Shown here piece after piece: positions 48,851-57,379 of a stretch of 64,000 nt of DNA (positions are counted from its first letter, which is position 1; every line of letters starts with the position of its first letter). Where the stretch lies: contig NZ_JACHXA010000009.1 of the NCBI RefSeq assembly GCF_014191775.1, positions 1-64,000 on the forward strand, read 5' to 3'. The stretch comes from Limibacillus halophilus. GTDB taxonomy: Bacteria > Pseudomonadota > Alphaproteobacteria > Kiloniellales > CECT-8803. Both the position numbers and the translations under genes were made by a program. Under the pieces are notes generated by a model that saw nothing but the letters and a program-made list of their open reading frames with translations, did no database searches and had not been told where the DNA came from.

Positions 48851-50247
48851 GCTGTTCGTATCTCCCTGGATGGCGCGGCCATATCATGGTCGCTGGTGAA
48901 GATATCCGTCTGAACCCGTCCCGAGAGCGAATTGGCGTGTGCCCCTTCGATCTCAACCTGGACAATTTTCCCCAACAGGCGATCGGGCGCCTGAACATGG
49001 ACCGATTGCATATGTGGGCTGCGCCCAACCAATTGGCCTGGAAATTTTCCCTTCCGCTCAAGCAGAAGCGGTACTACGCGGCCTACGCTGCCCTGATTGA
49101 ACGCCAGCTGTTGGGCGTTCAGCAACTGTTGCAACATGGCTAGGCGTTCCGCTTTCACAGTTTCATCCACCTGGTCCTCGACAGCCGCCGCCGGCGTGCC
49201 CGGGCGCGGGCTGTACTTGAACGAATAAGCCTGAGCGTATCCGACTTCCGTGACAAGTTTGAGCGTGTCGGCGAAATCCTGGTCTCGTTCGCCGGGGAAG
49301 CCAACGATGAAATCCGATGAAAGGGCGATATCCGGCCGAGCGCCGCGCAGACGGTCTATGATCCGTAAATAGTCCTCGGCAGTATGACGCCGGTTCATGG
49401 CGTCTAAAATGCGATCCGACCCAGACTGGACAGGCAGGTGAAGGAACGGCATCAGCGCATCAAGGTCGCGGTGGGCCTCAATCAGTTCATCGTCCATGTC
49501 GCGAGGATGCGAGGTGGTATAGCGCAGACGGGCCAATCCGTCGATCTCGGCCAGGGCGCGCAGCAAACGGCCGAGTCCCCATGTCTTGCCGTCCGGCCCC
49601 TCACCATGGAATGCGTTCACATTCTGCCCCAGGAGCGTGATCTCCGCCGCACCGGTCGCCACCATTTTCTTCGCTTCGTCCAAAAGGCTGCTTACCGGTC
49701 GGGAAAACTCGGCCCCGCGGGTGTAGGGTACGACGCAAAAGGTGCAAAACTTATCGCAACCTTCCTGAATGGTCAGGAAGGCCGCAGCACCCTGGCTCGC
49801 AGCCTCTTCGGGCAACGCATCGAACTTACTTTCGGCCGGGAAATCAGTGTCCACCAAGCCGCTCGCACCGGATACGCGCCCCAACACACGGGTCACCATC
49901 TCCGGCAAGCGGTGATACGTTTGCGGCCCGAACACCAGATCGACCTGTGGCGCGCGGCGAAGCATCTCCTCGCCTTCAGCTTGAGCGACGCACCCGGCGA
50001 CGCCCAGCAACAGGCGTCCGCCCTCTTGTGTTCGTTTTTCCTGTAACTGCCTCAAGCGCCCCAATTCCGAATACACCTTTTCGGCGGCCTTCTCTCGAAT
50101 ATGGCAGGTGTTGAGGATGATCATGTCGGCATCATCGGCTTGTTCCGTAGGCCGGTAGCCGAGTGGCGCCAATACATCCGCCATGCGCACGGAATCGTAC
50201 ACGTTCATTTGGCAGCCGTAGGTCTTGATGAAAAGTTTTTTGGTCAC
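48847..50247 (-). CDS. miaB: tRNA-2-methylthio-N6-dimethylallyladenosine synthase
   Basis: This radical-SAM methylthiotransferase acts on A37 of tRNA. The 466 residues show the UPF0004 domain ([19 protein letters not shown]), the radical-SAM CxxxCxxC motif in [49 protein letters not shown] and a C-terminal TRAM domain (about 385-445). The start is GTG at 50247. It shares four bases with phoH. Confidence 0.96.
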   Translation of the reverse strand: MTKKLFIKTYGCQMNVYDSVRMADVLAPLGYRPTEQADDADMIILNTCHIREKAAEKVYSELGRLRQLQEKRTQEGGRLLLGVAGCVAQAEGEEMLRRAPQVDLVFGPQTYHRLPEMVTRVLGRVSGASGLVDTDFPAESKFDALPEEAASQGAAAFLTIQEGCDKFCTFCVVPYTRGAEFSRPVSSLLDEAKKMVATGAAEITLLGQNVNAFHGEGPDGKTWGLGRLLRALAEIDGLARLRYTTSHPRDMDDELIEAHRDLDALMPFLHLPVQSGSDRILDAMNRRHTAEDYLRIIDRLRGARPDIALSSDFIVGFPGERDQDFADTLKLVTEVGYAQAYSFKYSPRPGTPAAAVEDQVDETVKAERLAMLQQLLNAQQLAFNQGSVGRVVPLLLERKGKFPGQLVGRSPHMQSVHVQAPDRLLGKIVQVEIEGAHANSLSGRVQTDIFTSDHDMAAPSREIRTA

Positions 50248-50413
50248 GTTTGCCTCTTTACCTCCAGGCTTCGGCTCTGGCGAAGCTCCAGGGGTGCTTT
50301 ATTGGCAGTCGAGGCGCTGCGGATCAAGGCTGGTCCCGATTCCTTTTCAAGTGACTCTGTTGACAAGATTAGCACTCCACGGGTCCCGGCGCCACTTTAC
50401 TGATGCATTTCAA

Positions 50414-51271
50414 TCAGGTGCCCTCGGTCACCGGCGTTTCGCCGCCGCCCGCGGGCGCTGCCGCCAAATCCTGGTGATGTTGCGGGCGCCCGGCGAGTGC
50501 GCTGGCAACGCCTTCGCTTACCTTCCGATAACAATGATCCGCAAGGGCCTTGCGTGTGCCATAGGCTTCTAGCGTGACCGGCGGGTGGAACTGTACGACG
50601 ACGGTCACTCGGCCAAGGCCCAGTGCCTGCCACAGGTGACTGCCGAGCTCCATGTCGCCATACCATGCGTAAAAGGGGCGAAGCGCCCGCCCCATAGGCA
50701 TACCGTCCAGATGCGTGTAGGCGATCGATACGGGCTGCACCGTCAAAGGCTCGCCGCGCGGTTTCAACGTGGCGACGGCGAAAAGTGCGGACTTGAAGGG
50801 GAGAACGCCGTTGCCGTCGCTACTGGTGCCTTCAGGAAACAGAATCAGATTGTCGCCGCTTTCCAGCCGACCGCCGATGGAGTCCCGATGGTTGGCGGCT
50901 TGACCTCGCTTGCGCTCGACAAAAACCGAACGCTGTAGTTTTGCGAGCCAGCCGAAGAAGGGCCAGCGGGCGACTTCCGCCTTGGCCACGAAGGAGGCCT
51001 TGACCAATGATCCAAGTATGTTGATGTCGAAATAGGATATGTGGTTGCAAACGAAGAGCGTCGGCTGGCTCCGAGAGATGCGGCCTCTGCGTTGTATGCG
51101 TATTCCGATCAGACGGCAGACCCGCTTGTGGTACCAAAAAGGAAGGTTGCGCTGCAGCGGAAGGTTGAAGGTCACGGCGATGAGTTGCACGGCCATCAAT
51201 GGCAAGGTTAGGCCGGCGAAGACCAAGAGCCGGAAAAAAGATAGCGTGGGCGAGAAAAGGGTGCGTTCCAT
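50414..51271 (-). CDS. olsA: 1-acyl-glycerol-3-phosphate acyltransferase family, probable OlsA
   Basis: A protein of 285 residues with an N-terminal membrane segment (FFRLLVFAGLTLPLMAVQLI) and the PlsC acyltransferase motifs H-x4-D (CNHISYFDINILGS) and FPEGTSSDG. It begins 6 bases after the stop of the OlsB-like gene. In ornithine-lipid synthesis OlsB adds the amide-linked hydroxyacyl chain to ornithine and OlsA adds the second, ester-linked chain. The tight pairing therefore favours OlsA over the housekeeping PlsC. General phosphatidic-acid synthesis remains possible. Confidence 0.82.
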   Translation of the reverse strand: MERTLFSPTLSFFRLLVFAGLTLPLMAVQLIAVTFNLPLQRNLPFWYHKRVCRLIGIRIQRRGRISRSQPTLFVCNHISYFDINILGSLVKASFVAKAEVARWPFFGWLAKLQRSVFVERKRGQAANHRDSIGGRLESGDNLILFPEGTSSDGNGVLPFKSALFAVATLKPRGEPLTVQPVSIAYTHLDGMPMGRALRPFYAWYGDMELGSHLWQALGLGRVTVVVQFHPPVTLEAYGTRKALADHCYRKVSEGVASALAGRPQHHQDLAAAPAGGGETPVTEGT

Positions 51272-51277
51272 GAGGGT

Positions 51278-52096
51278 TCAGGCTTTGCCGGTCTCTTCTC
51301 GTGGCGAGTAGTGCTTCAAGTAGCGTTCTGTTACTAAATCGGTTTTCACGATAATGCAGACGTCAGTGGTATTGAATTCATGGTCGACCACGGCTCCATC
51401 ACCGACAAATGCGCCGAGACGGAGATACCCTTTGATCAGGGGCGGCAGGGAAACCAGCGCCCGGCGCCGGTCCAGATCGCCTATGGCTAAACGGTTCATG
51501 TCGACAAAACGGTCCTTCACGGCGCGTGTTCGCAGGGCCGGCGGCGCAAGATGATGGTGATAGAGATAGGATAGCTGCTGGGTCATCTCATCAGGGTTGG
51601 TGCCATGCAGGCTGGCACAGCCGAACATAACCTCGATATCGTAGTAATGGACATATTCGGCGATTCCTCGCCACAACATCTGCATGATTGGTCCCGTACG
51701 ATACTCCTTGGCGACGCAAGAACGTCCAAGCTCCAAGACCTCGCCCGGATACTTGAGGAGCGGCGCGATATCGTACTCGCCGCTGGTGTAAAAGCTGCCG
51801 GCCCGCGCCGCGCCCGCCCGCCGCATCAACCGGTAGGTGCCGACGACGGCCTCCGCGCCCTTGCCTAGTCCCGCGTCCATGACAAGCACGTGGTCGCAAA
51901 AGGGGTCAAATCGGTCAAATTCGCGGCCTGTCCGCCGCATTTCTTCCGTCGGTTTTGCATGCATTTCGTCGCAAAACACACGATAGCGTAGCGCCTGGGC
52001 GGCCTCGACCTCCTCTTGCGTCTCAGCAAGACGGATAGACAGGTCTCCAGTCCTGACGTCGATGGGTTTTGTTCCTTTGCTTTCCACAGCAACCAT
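51278..52096 (-). CDS. olsB: L-ornithine N-alpha-acyltransferase OlsB-like
   Basis: A GNAT-fold acyltransferase of 272 residues of the OlsB/hemolysin-like family. Family segments are AQALRYRVFCDEMHAKP, FDRFDPFCDHVLVMD, VGTYRLMRRAGAARAGSFYT, VLELGRSCVAKEYRTG and LGAFVGDGAVVDHEFNTTDV. It transfers 3-hydroxyacyl from ACP to ornithine to make lyso-ornithine lipid, a phosphorus-free membrane lipid precursor. It forms a pair with the OlsA-like gene and lies 122 bases after a Fur-family gene. Confidence 0.87.
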   Translation of the reverse strand: MVAVESKGTKPIDVRTGDLSIRLAETQEEVEAAQALRYRVFCDEMHAKPTEEMRRTGREFDRFDPFCDHVLVMDAGLGKGAEAVVGTYRLMRRAGAARAGSFYTSGEYDIAPLLKYPGEVLELGRSCVAKEYRTGPIMQMLWRGIAEYVHYYDIEVMFGCASLHGTNPDEMTQQLSYLYHHHLAPPALRTRAVKDRFVDMNRLAIGDLDRRRALVSLPPLIKGYLRLGAFVGDGAVVDHEFNTTDVCIIVKTDLVTERYLKHYSPREETGKA

Positions 52097-52218
52097 CTAT
52101 CTGTCCTTTTGCGAAGCTTCCGCTTCCCGTTCCGGTACCCCGCGCCTACGGCTTGCCCGCCTTGCGGCAAGCGCTCGCGACTGTGGGTGAATGTCTGTTT
52201 CCGGCACGCCAACGTCCG

Positions 52219-52635
52219 TCACTTCGGATCCTTCAGCTTAACACCCAGAAGTTCCAACCGATGACCGATCAGCCTGTATCCCAGAGACCGGGCGACGGCT
52301 TCCTGCAATTTCTCAATCTCTTCGTTGGTGAATTCTATGACTTCACCGCTATTCATATCGATCAAATGATCATGGTGCTCTTCCGGCCGCTCTTCATAAC
52401 GCGCCCGACCGTCGCCAAAATCGTGGCGGTCGAGAATGTTGGCTTCCTCGAATAGCTTCACGGTCCGATAGACCGTAGCGATAGAGATCTTCGGATCGAT
52501 CTTGATGGCGCGTTGATAAAGAAGCTCGACGTCCGGATGGTCGTCCGATTCCGACAGCGCACGCGCGATGATGCGCCGCTGCTCGGTCATCTTGAGTCCC
52601 TTTTTTGCGCAAAGACGTTCTAGCCGCGAAGGCAT
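52219..52635 (-). CDS. Fur-family transcriptional regulator (Fur/Mur)
   Basis: A protein of 138 residues with the Fur winged helix (KGLKMTEQRRIIARALSE, DVELLYQRAIKIDPKISIAT, VYRTVKLFEEANILDRHDFG) and the metal-binding dimer domain with EEHHDHLIDMNSGEVIEF. The second zinc site Cys pair (CxxC) of E. coli Fur is absent. In many Alphaproteobacteria this orthologue acts as Mur, sensing manganese, while Irr takes over iron control. Since irr is present in this window, a Mur-like role is plausible but not decidable from sequence. Confidence 0.9.
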   Translation of the reverse strand: MPSRLERLCAKKGLKMTEQRRIIARALSESDDHPDVELLYQRAIKIDPKISIATVYRTVKLFEEANILDRHDFGDGRARYEERPEEHHDHLIDMNSGEVIEFTNEEIEKLQEAVARSLGYRLIGHRLELLGVKLKDPK

Positions 52636-52702
52636 GCGCTGTGACGACTCCCTGATTGCCTACTTTTTTCCCGGGCCACTATAACCGATAGGGCGCGGCG
52701 AG

Positions 52703-52729
52703 CCTACTGCCGATCAACGGCGCAGTAGG
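52703..52729. other. Hairpin between mucR-like gene and Fur gene
   Basis: CCTACTGC (52703-52710) pairs with GCAGTAGG (52722-52729). It lies in the 191-base gap downstream of the MucR gene and upstream of the Fur-family gene. No T-run follows. It could be a weak end of the mucR message. Confidence 0.4.
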
Positions 52730-52826
52730 TCTTCGGCCCGTCAGATCACGTCCATAGTGATCAACGCAAGCCGAAGGAGCCAGCGACCGCATACCTATAA
52801 GCAGCGCTTTGCTTATGACCTCAGGG

Positions 52827-53237
52827 TCAACCGCGGCGATTGCGTGTTCCCAAACCGATCTGCTTGGCCAGCTTACTGCGCTGCTTGGCGTAGTTGGGGG
52901 CAACCATCGGATAATCCGCCGGCAAACCCCATTTTTCCCGGTACTCTTCGGGTGACATGTTGTAAGCCGTTTTCAGATGGCGCTTAAGCATTTTCAGCTT
53001 CTTCCCATCTTCCAAGCAAACGATGTAATCCGGCGTAATCGAGCGCTTGACAGGTACCGCAGGTGCCGGCCTTTCCTCTTGCGCCGGCGCAACGCCGCCG
53101 AGAACTGAAAGAGTCTGATAAACTTCCCTGATAACTTGGGGCAGATCCGATAGCGCCACCGAATTATTCGATACGTGGGCCGCTACGATGTTGCTGGTCA
53201 GGGCCAGAATATCAGTGTTTTTTGCGTTGTCGTTCAT
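52827..53237 (-). CDS. MucR/Ros family transcriptional regulator
   Basis: A protein of 136 residues. An N-terminal helical part (about 1-45: NIVAAHVSNNSVALSDLPQV) likely mediates oligomerisation. The DNA-binding Ros/MucR domain (about 68-130) has ITPDYIVCLEDGKKLKMLKR, HLKTAYNMSPEEYREKWGLP and ADYPMVAPNYAKQRS. The zinc finger has one Cys, then Asp at the second ligand place, then His, as in Ros-type fingers that replace the second Cys. MucR proteins silence AT-rich targets such as exopolysaccharide, motility and surface genes. The AT-rich pilus promoter here is a possible target (inference). Confidence 0.92.
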   Translation of the reverse strand: MNDNAKNTDILALTSNIVAAHVSNNSVALSDLPQVIREVYQTLSVLGGVAPAQEERPAPAVPVKRSITPDYIVCLEDGKKLKMLKRHLKTAYNMSPEEYREKWGLPADYPMVAPNYAKQRSKLAKQIGLGTRNRRG

Positions 53238-53363
53238 TTTGAATGCAGTCCCCAGTTTTATAGAATTGCCTGCATATATAGAGACGTACTGTTAATACGC
53301 AAGACCATTTTGTTTAAATATTATTTGATAATTGGGAGTAGTTAGAGGAGAGGCGCTTTTTTC

Positions 53364-53386
53364 TGTAGTTTTTGTAATAAACTACA
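53364..53386. repeat. AT-rich inverted repeat upstream of mucR-like gene
   Basis: TGTAGTTT (53364-53371) pairs with AAACTACA (53379-53386), with a 7-base loop. It lies in the 159-base AT-rich gap between the rimI end and the mucR start, about 130 bases upstream of mucR. It could be a regulator site or a hairpin. It lacks a T-run in the rimI direction. Confidence 0.35.
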
Positions 53387-53396
53387 AGCTGTATTT

Positions 53397-53879
53397 CTAT
53401 AAACGTTCCTCTTCGATATGAAGTCGTAATAGCAAAGCGTCTTCGTTTGAGTTTTCTGTTCGGTAGTAACGCGGACGCGTTCCAACGGGAACAAATCCGA
53501 TCTTCCTGTATAGTCCTATCGCCGCGTCATTGCTTGCCGCAACTTCAAGCACGACCGTATTGAATTTTCGTTGTTGAGCATCTTCGAGCAAGGCCGCGAG
53601 GAGCCTTGAGCCGTGTCCTAACCGGCGGCTGCCAGCCGTAACCCCGAAGGTTAGAATCTCAACTTCGTTCAGCGTTTGCCGCGCTAGCAAGAACGCGCAG
53701 GGTTGGGTTTGGTTGTCGAGTAGGAGCCATCCGAAGGTGCCGGGGTGAGAAATCAAGCTGACACAGTCGGCCACGCTCCAGGGTGATTGCGGAAAGACAG
53801 CCTGTTGCAGGTCGGAAAGGATGGCTGCGTGAAGGCCGTCAAGGCGCTGCAACCCGGCTTGTGCTCTTGCAGCGGTCAT
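53397..53879 (-). CDS. rimI: GNAT acetyltransferase, probable RimI
   Basis: A protein of 160 residues with the GNAT fold: FGWLLLDNQTQPCAFLLARQ, VEILTFGVTAGSRRLGHGSR for the acetyl-CoA loop, NTVVLEVAASNDAAIGLYRK and IGFVPVGTRPRYYRT. RimI acetylates the N-terminus of ribosomal protein S18 in enteric bacteria. Overlap with tsaB (ATGA) supports this call, since tsaB-rimI is a classic pair. Confidence 0.88.
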   Translation of the reverse strand: MTAARAQAGLQRLDGLHAAILSDLQQAVFPQSPWSVADCVSLISHPGTFGWLLLDNQTQPCAFLLARQTLNEVEILTFGVTAGSRRLGHGSRLLAALLEDAQQRKFNTVVLEVAASNDAAIGLYRKIGFVPVGTRPRYYRTENSNEDALLLRLHIEEERL

Positions 53880-54580
53880 TTTTCCGTTTTCCGGGGGTCT
53901 TTCGACGGCAGCGTCACATCCGGGGAACGCAGATAAAGCGGCGCTGGTTGTGTCTTGCCATTGTTTGTCGAATACCGGGTTGCTGCCAACCGCGCCAGGA
54001 TCACGGCCTGGCAGTAGGACGGCGCAGCTGACCTTCGGATGTCGAAGGGATGGCGGTCGAGCGCGGGCTCTGCTTGGTCGCAGCCACTACCTGTGATCAA
54101 TAGAGGCATGGCTGGAAGCTGTGCGACCAACGTTTCCGAGGACGCCGAGAAGGGATTGCCCATCGGTATCAGGTTTTCGTCGAAAAGCTGCGCGAAGAAA
54201 TCCCGGCGTTTGGCATCTATCAAAATCAGAAGCGCCCGGTCGCGCCGTTCGGCTGGCGTGGTGGCGGCAGCCAACACCTCAAGGCTGGATGCGCCGATCT
54301 GCGGCAGGCCAAGCGCAAGGCCGTAGCCGCGCGCCGTAGCAAGGCCGATGCGTACGCCGGTAAAGGCTCCTGGGCCGGTCGTGACCGCCAGAGCGTCAAG
54401 CTGGTCATGCGAAAGCTTTGCCGTTTCCAACACGGTCTCGATCATGGGCACGAGGCGTTCGGCTTGCCCGCGTTCCATAAGCTGCTGCTCTGCCGCCAGA
54501 ATCCGGTCGCCCTCCAGGACCGCCGCGGCACAGGAGTTGCCGGAAGTGTCAAAGGCTAGAATGCGGAGGTTGTCGGCCAT
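53876..54580 (-). CDS. tsaB: tRNA threonylcarbamoyladenosine synthesis protein TsaB
   Basis: TsaB is the partner of TsaD in making t6A37 of tRNA. The 234 residues show the ASKHA fold: ILAFDTSGNSCAAAVLEGDR at the N-terminus, MIETVLETAKLSHDQLDALA and VTTGPGAFTGVRIGLATARG. The C-terminal half is divergent, as usual for TsaB. Its stop overlaps rimI by ATGA. Confidence 0.94.
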   Translation of the reverse strand: MADNLRILAFDTSGNSCAAAVLEGDRILAAEQQLMERGQAERLVPMIETVLETAKLSHDQLDALAVTTGPGAFTGVRIGLATARGYGLALGLPQIGASSLEVLAAATTPAERRDRALLILIDAKRRDFFAQLFDENLIPMGNPFSASSETLVAQLPAMPLLITGSGCDQAEPALDRHPFDIRRSAAPSYCQAVILARLAATRYSTNNGKTQPAPLYLRSPDVTLPSKDPRKTEK

Positions 54581-54623
54581 GGATGATCCATCGAAGGGCG
54601 GGAGAGAACGCTAAGCAGAGGCG

Positions 54624-55214
54624 TCAAAGAACATTGCAAGCCTCGTCGAACTCCAGGCGTGGGCCTCTCGGATGCAGCTTGTCTTTGTCACCATAACCGA
54701 GGTTGCAAATGAAGTTCGACTTGAAGGGGCGATTGGGAAAGAATTCTGCATCCAATGTCTTGTTGTTGAAGCCCGACATGGGGCCGCAATCCAGCCCCAA
54801 AGCGCGTGCTGCCAAGATGAAATACCCGCCTTGGAGCGAGCTGTTTCGAAACGCAGTATCGCGAATAAGATCGTCCTTGCCGAGAAAGCTGGAGCGGAGG
54901 TCGCGATGTGGAAACAGTCGGGGGAACTGGTCATAGAATGCCATGTCCTGTGCCAGAATCGCGGTGGCCGGAGCCGCCATCGTTTTATCCACGTTGCCCG
55001 CTGAAAGGTGTGGCCGCAACCGCTCCTTGGCCTCCACACTCTTTATGTAGACGATTCGAAGCGGGCTGCAATTTGCGCTTGTGGGTCCCCAACGGAGCAA
55101 ATCATAGATATCTCGAAGCGTCCCATCGCTGACCGGCTTGTCGAGCCAAGCCGTGTAGGTCCGCGCATTACGGAACAACAGGTCGAGCCCCGTATCGGTA
55201 AGTGTTTCAGCCAT
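54624..55214 (-). CDS. Nitroreductase family protein, RutE-like
   Basis: An FMN-dependent reductase of 196 residues. Family segments are LFRNARTYTAWLDKPVSDGT, DLLRWGPTSANCSPLRIVYI, SLQGGYFILAARALGLDCGP, MSGFNNKTLDAEFFP and NLGYGDKDKLHPRGPRLEFD. This pattern fits the RutE/HadB malonic-semialdehyde reductase group. No other pyrimidine-degradation (rut) gene is nearby, so the substrate is uncertain. It is a single gene between tsaB and nfuA. Confidence 0.85.
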   Translation of the reverse strand: MAETLTDTGLDLLFRNARTYTAWLDKPVSDGTLRDIYDLLRWGPTSANCSPLRIVYIKSVEAKERLRPHLSAGNVDKTMAAPATAILAQDMAFYDQFPRLFPHRDLRSSFLGKDDLIRDTAFRNSSLQGGYFILAARALGLDCGPMSGFNNKTLDAEFFPNRPFKSNFICNLGYGDKDKLHPRGPRLEFDEACNVL

Positions 55215-55326
55215 GTGGAGGCTCCCTCTTGGTTAATGAACATCGGATCGCAAGCCAAACTGCGAGCCGATGTTAACACGCCGGGATTCGATCAGGCTGT
55301 TTGATCCGGTGCCGGGGAGGGGGCGC

Positions 55327-55887
55327 TCAGGGAACGGCGCGAACTTCGACCACCTCTGGGATGTAGTGACGAAGCATATTCTCAATTCCCATCTTCAGCG
55401 TGGCTGTAGAACTGGGGCAACCCTGGCAAGCGCCTTGCATGGTCAAAGAAACGACCCCGTTTTCGAAGCTGCGGAAGATGATATCGCCGCCATCCTGTGC
55501 AACAGCCGGTCGGACCCGTGTGTTCAGCAGTTCCTTGATCTGTCCGACCACTTCATCATCTTCGCCCGCGTCGCTGTCAGCCGCGTCGGCATCTGCGGCG
55601 GTCTCTAGGATTACTGGGCGTCCCGCGGTGAAGTGCTCCATGACGATGCCCAGGATAGCGGGCTTTAGCAGGTACCACTCCCGATCATCGGCTTTGGTGA
55701 TAGAAATGAAATCCGCGCCCAGGAAAACACCCTCGACACCCTCGACTTGAAACAAGCGCTGGGCCAGGGGTGACCGTTCGGCCGCAGCCAAGTCGCGAAA
55801 ATCAACGGTACCTTCCACCATGACCGCGCGCCCGGGCAGGAACTTCAGCGTTGCTGGGTTAGGGGTCTGTTCGGTCTGGATGAACAT
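55327..55887 (-). CDS. nfuA: NifU-family Fe-S scaffold/carrier protein (Nfu)
   Basis: A protein of 186 residues. The N-terminal Nfu_N domain (about 1-90: MFIQTEQTPNPATLKFLPGR, GVEGVFLGADFISITKA) and the C-terminal NifU-like domain (about 110-180) carry the CxxC cluster ligand in GACQGCPSSTATLKMGIE. This is the form shared by Alphaproteobacteria and mitochondria (NFU1-like). It should carry [4Fe-4S] clusters to target enzymes. It stands alone between the RutE-like and universal-stress genes. Confidence 0.94.
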   Translation of the reverse strand: MFIQTEQTPNPATLKFLPGRAVMVEGTVDFRDLAAAERSPLAQRLFQVEGVEGVFLGADFISITKADDREWYLLKPAILGIVMEHFTAGRPVILETAADADAADSDAGEDDEVVGQIKELLNTRVRPAVAQDGGDIIFRSFENGVVSLTMQGACQGCPSSTATLKMGIENMLRHYIPEVVEVRAVP

Positions 55888-56039
55888 CGTCTCGGAAACT
55901 CCTAGAAATCAACTGGCCGCGCAAAACCGCGTCAAGCGTCACTGCTTGGCTGGAATGCCTAAAATGGGATGAAACGTCCTCAACTTCAACACTTCTGAGT
56001 TTGGGGTCTTTTGTCGTGCTCGGCGGCTGTTACAGCGGG

Positions 56040-56555
56040 CTAGGTAATAGACGCCAATTCCTCCTCGGTCAGATTGTCCGGAACCAGCGTCAAGGGAACC
56101 CGGAGGCGGCTGAGGAACTTGCCGGTAAGGGCGCTGACCAGTGGCCCTGGGCCGCTGCCGCTCGTGCTGGCCGCCAAAACCAAAATCGAGATGCTGGGAT
56201 CCTCGTCTAGCAAGGCCAGCAGTTCATCGCGGCGGTTGCCGTCGCGCAAGTACAGGATCGGCATTTGGTTGGTGAGTTTCTGTACCTCTCCCGCCCAGCG
56301 CTGCAAGCGCTTTTCCGCCTCCTGCCGAGCTTCATCGCGCATCAGGTTGCCGACCGACATCCAGTGCTGGAATTCGCCGGGTTCGATCACCTGTAGCAGG
56401 GCTACCCGGCCACCCGTGCGCCGTGCCCGAAGGCAAGCGTAATATAGGGCTAAATTCATCTCGGCGGATTCGTCGACCACCGCGAGGAAGATGCGCGGTT
56501 GATCCGTTGCTGGCGGAAGCGGCGGCAGCGCTGGATCGCGTTCCGTTTCGCTCAT
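56040..56555 (-). CDS. Universal stress protein family
   Basis: A cytosolic protein of 171 residues with one Usp domain. IFLAVVDESAEMNLALYYAC is the first strand-helix. A central ISILVLAASTSGSGPGPLVS lies near the nucleotide-binding loop, and LRVPLTLVPDNL is the last strand. The usual G-x2-G-x9-G(S/T) ATP motif is only partly present, so nucleotide binding is uncertain. It lies 68 bases after the TIGR02186 gene and may belong to the same message as the TauE/SafE pair. Confidence 0.85.
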   Translation of the reverse strand: MSETERDPALPPLPPATDQPRIFLAVVDESAEMNLALYYACLRARRTGGRVALLQVIEPGEFQHWMSVGNLMRDEARQEAEKRLQRWAGEVQKLTNQMPILYLRDGNRRDELLALLDEDPSISILVLAASTSGSGPGPLVSALTGKFLSRLRVPLTLVPDNLTEEELASIT

Positions 56556-56623
56556 GACTTGGTCCTCTTGTTAGGGCCTCCCCAAAGGCCGGGCAATTTG
56601 TAGCTCTTGTTTGTTGCGCCCAA

Positions 56624-57379
56624 CTAGTTGCGTCGGAAGATAACCTGGGCAAGCCATCCGGCAAAGAGTGCAATCAAAATAGCGCCCAGGCCGTAAAATA
56701 ACGAATGCTGCTTGGCCAGAAAATAGATGTCGGCCTCCATACCGACCCGGCTGACGATCAAGGGAGTCGAAAGGGCGCTGATCATCTCGCCATCGCGTAG
56801 CAGGTAAATCTGAATCAGGTAGCTTCCGGTCGGGACGGTCGATGGAAAACTGACGTTGGTTCTGAATAGCTTGCCGCCGACGAAGCGCACCTTGCCCACT
56901 GTCTTGGGGTAAAGTTTCTCGTTCTGCATGGCCTCGATCAAGGCGGTTTTCCATTGGGCGGCGATGTTGGGCGACGCCTTGGCGGTTGGGAGATCGCGTA
57001 TCAGTGCGTTCAGGTTTAGTTGGTGGCGCACCTGCAACCTAGGCGGCGCGATTTCCTCAATCGGTGCCGAGGAAGCAATGTGAAGAAAGCTGGGCACGCC
57101 CTCAAAGGTCTGCCGCGCAGTGTTTGCCCATACACCCAACACTCTGGATTTCCGATAGACCGCCACGTTGTTTGGGGGGCCCTTGATCACAACGATTATA
57201 TCTCCCTCTTCCTCGACCGCGCCGAATAGCAGGGTATCGCTACCGCTGAAATCCGTGGTGATGGCGACCAGGTGGCTGGAGAGGTCGACAATCAACGGTG
57301 CCGTCGAGCGCGAAGCGGAGGGGCCGATCATCAACAAGGCCAGCATCGCTGTGATTGTCAGGAAATGTTGTCTCCTCAC
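56624..57379 (-). CDS. TIGR02186-like membrane-anchored periplasmic protein
   Basis: A protein of 251 residues: signal peptide (FLTITAMLALLMIGPSASRS), a periplasmic part of about 200 residues rich in beta strands, and one C-terminal membrane helix (FYGLGAILIALFAGWLAQVI) with a short basic end. I recognise it as the conserved hypothetical family TIGR02186 from VDLSSHLVAITTDFSGSDTL, LFGAVEEEGDIIVVIKGP and VWANTARQTFEGVPSF. It starts with GTG inside the TauE/SafE stop (GTGA), so the two are coupled. A partner role for that transporter is likely; no molecular activity is known to me. Confidence 0.82.
   Translation of the reverse strand: MRRQHFLTITAMLALLMIGPSASRSTAPLIVDLSSHLVAITTDFSGSDTLLFGAVEEEGDIIVVIKGPPNNVAVYRKSRVLGVWANTARQTFEGVPSFLHIASSAPIEEIAPPRLQVRHQLNLNALIRDLPTAKASPNIAAQWKTALIEAMQNEKLYPKTVGKVRFVGGKLFRTNVSFPSTVPTGSYLIQIYLLRDGEMISALSTPLIVSRVGMEADIYFLAKQHSLFYGLGAILIALFAGWLAQVIFRRN

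Noticed and set aside
50361-50400. TTGACA-like box near 50.36 kb on the plus strand
   Set aside because: No plus-strand gene follows and no -10 is at suitable spacing; miaB and olsA are both on the minus strand.
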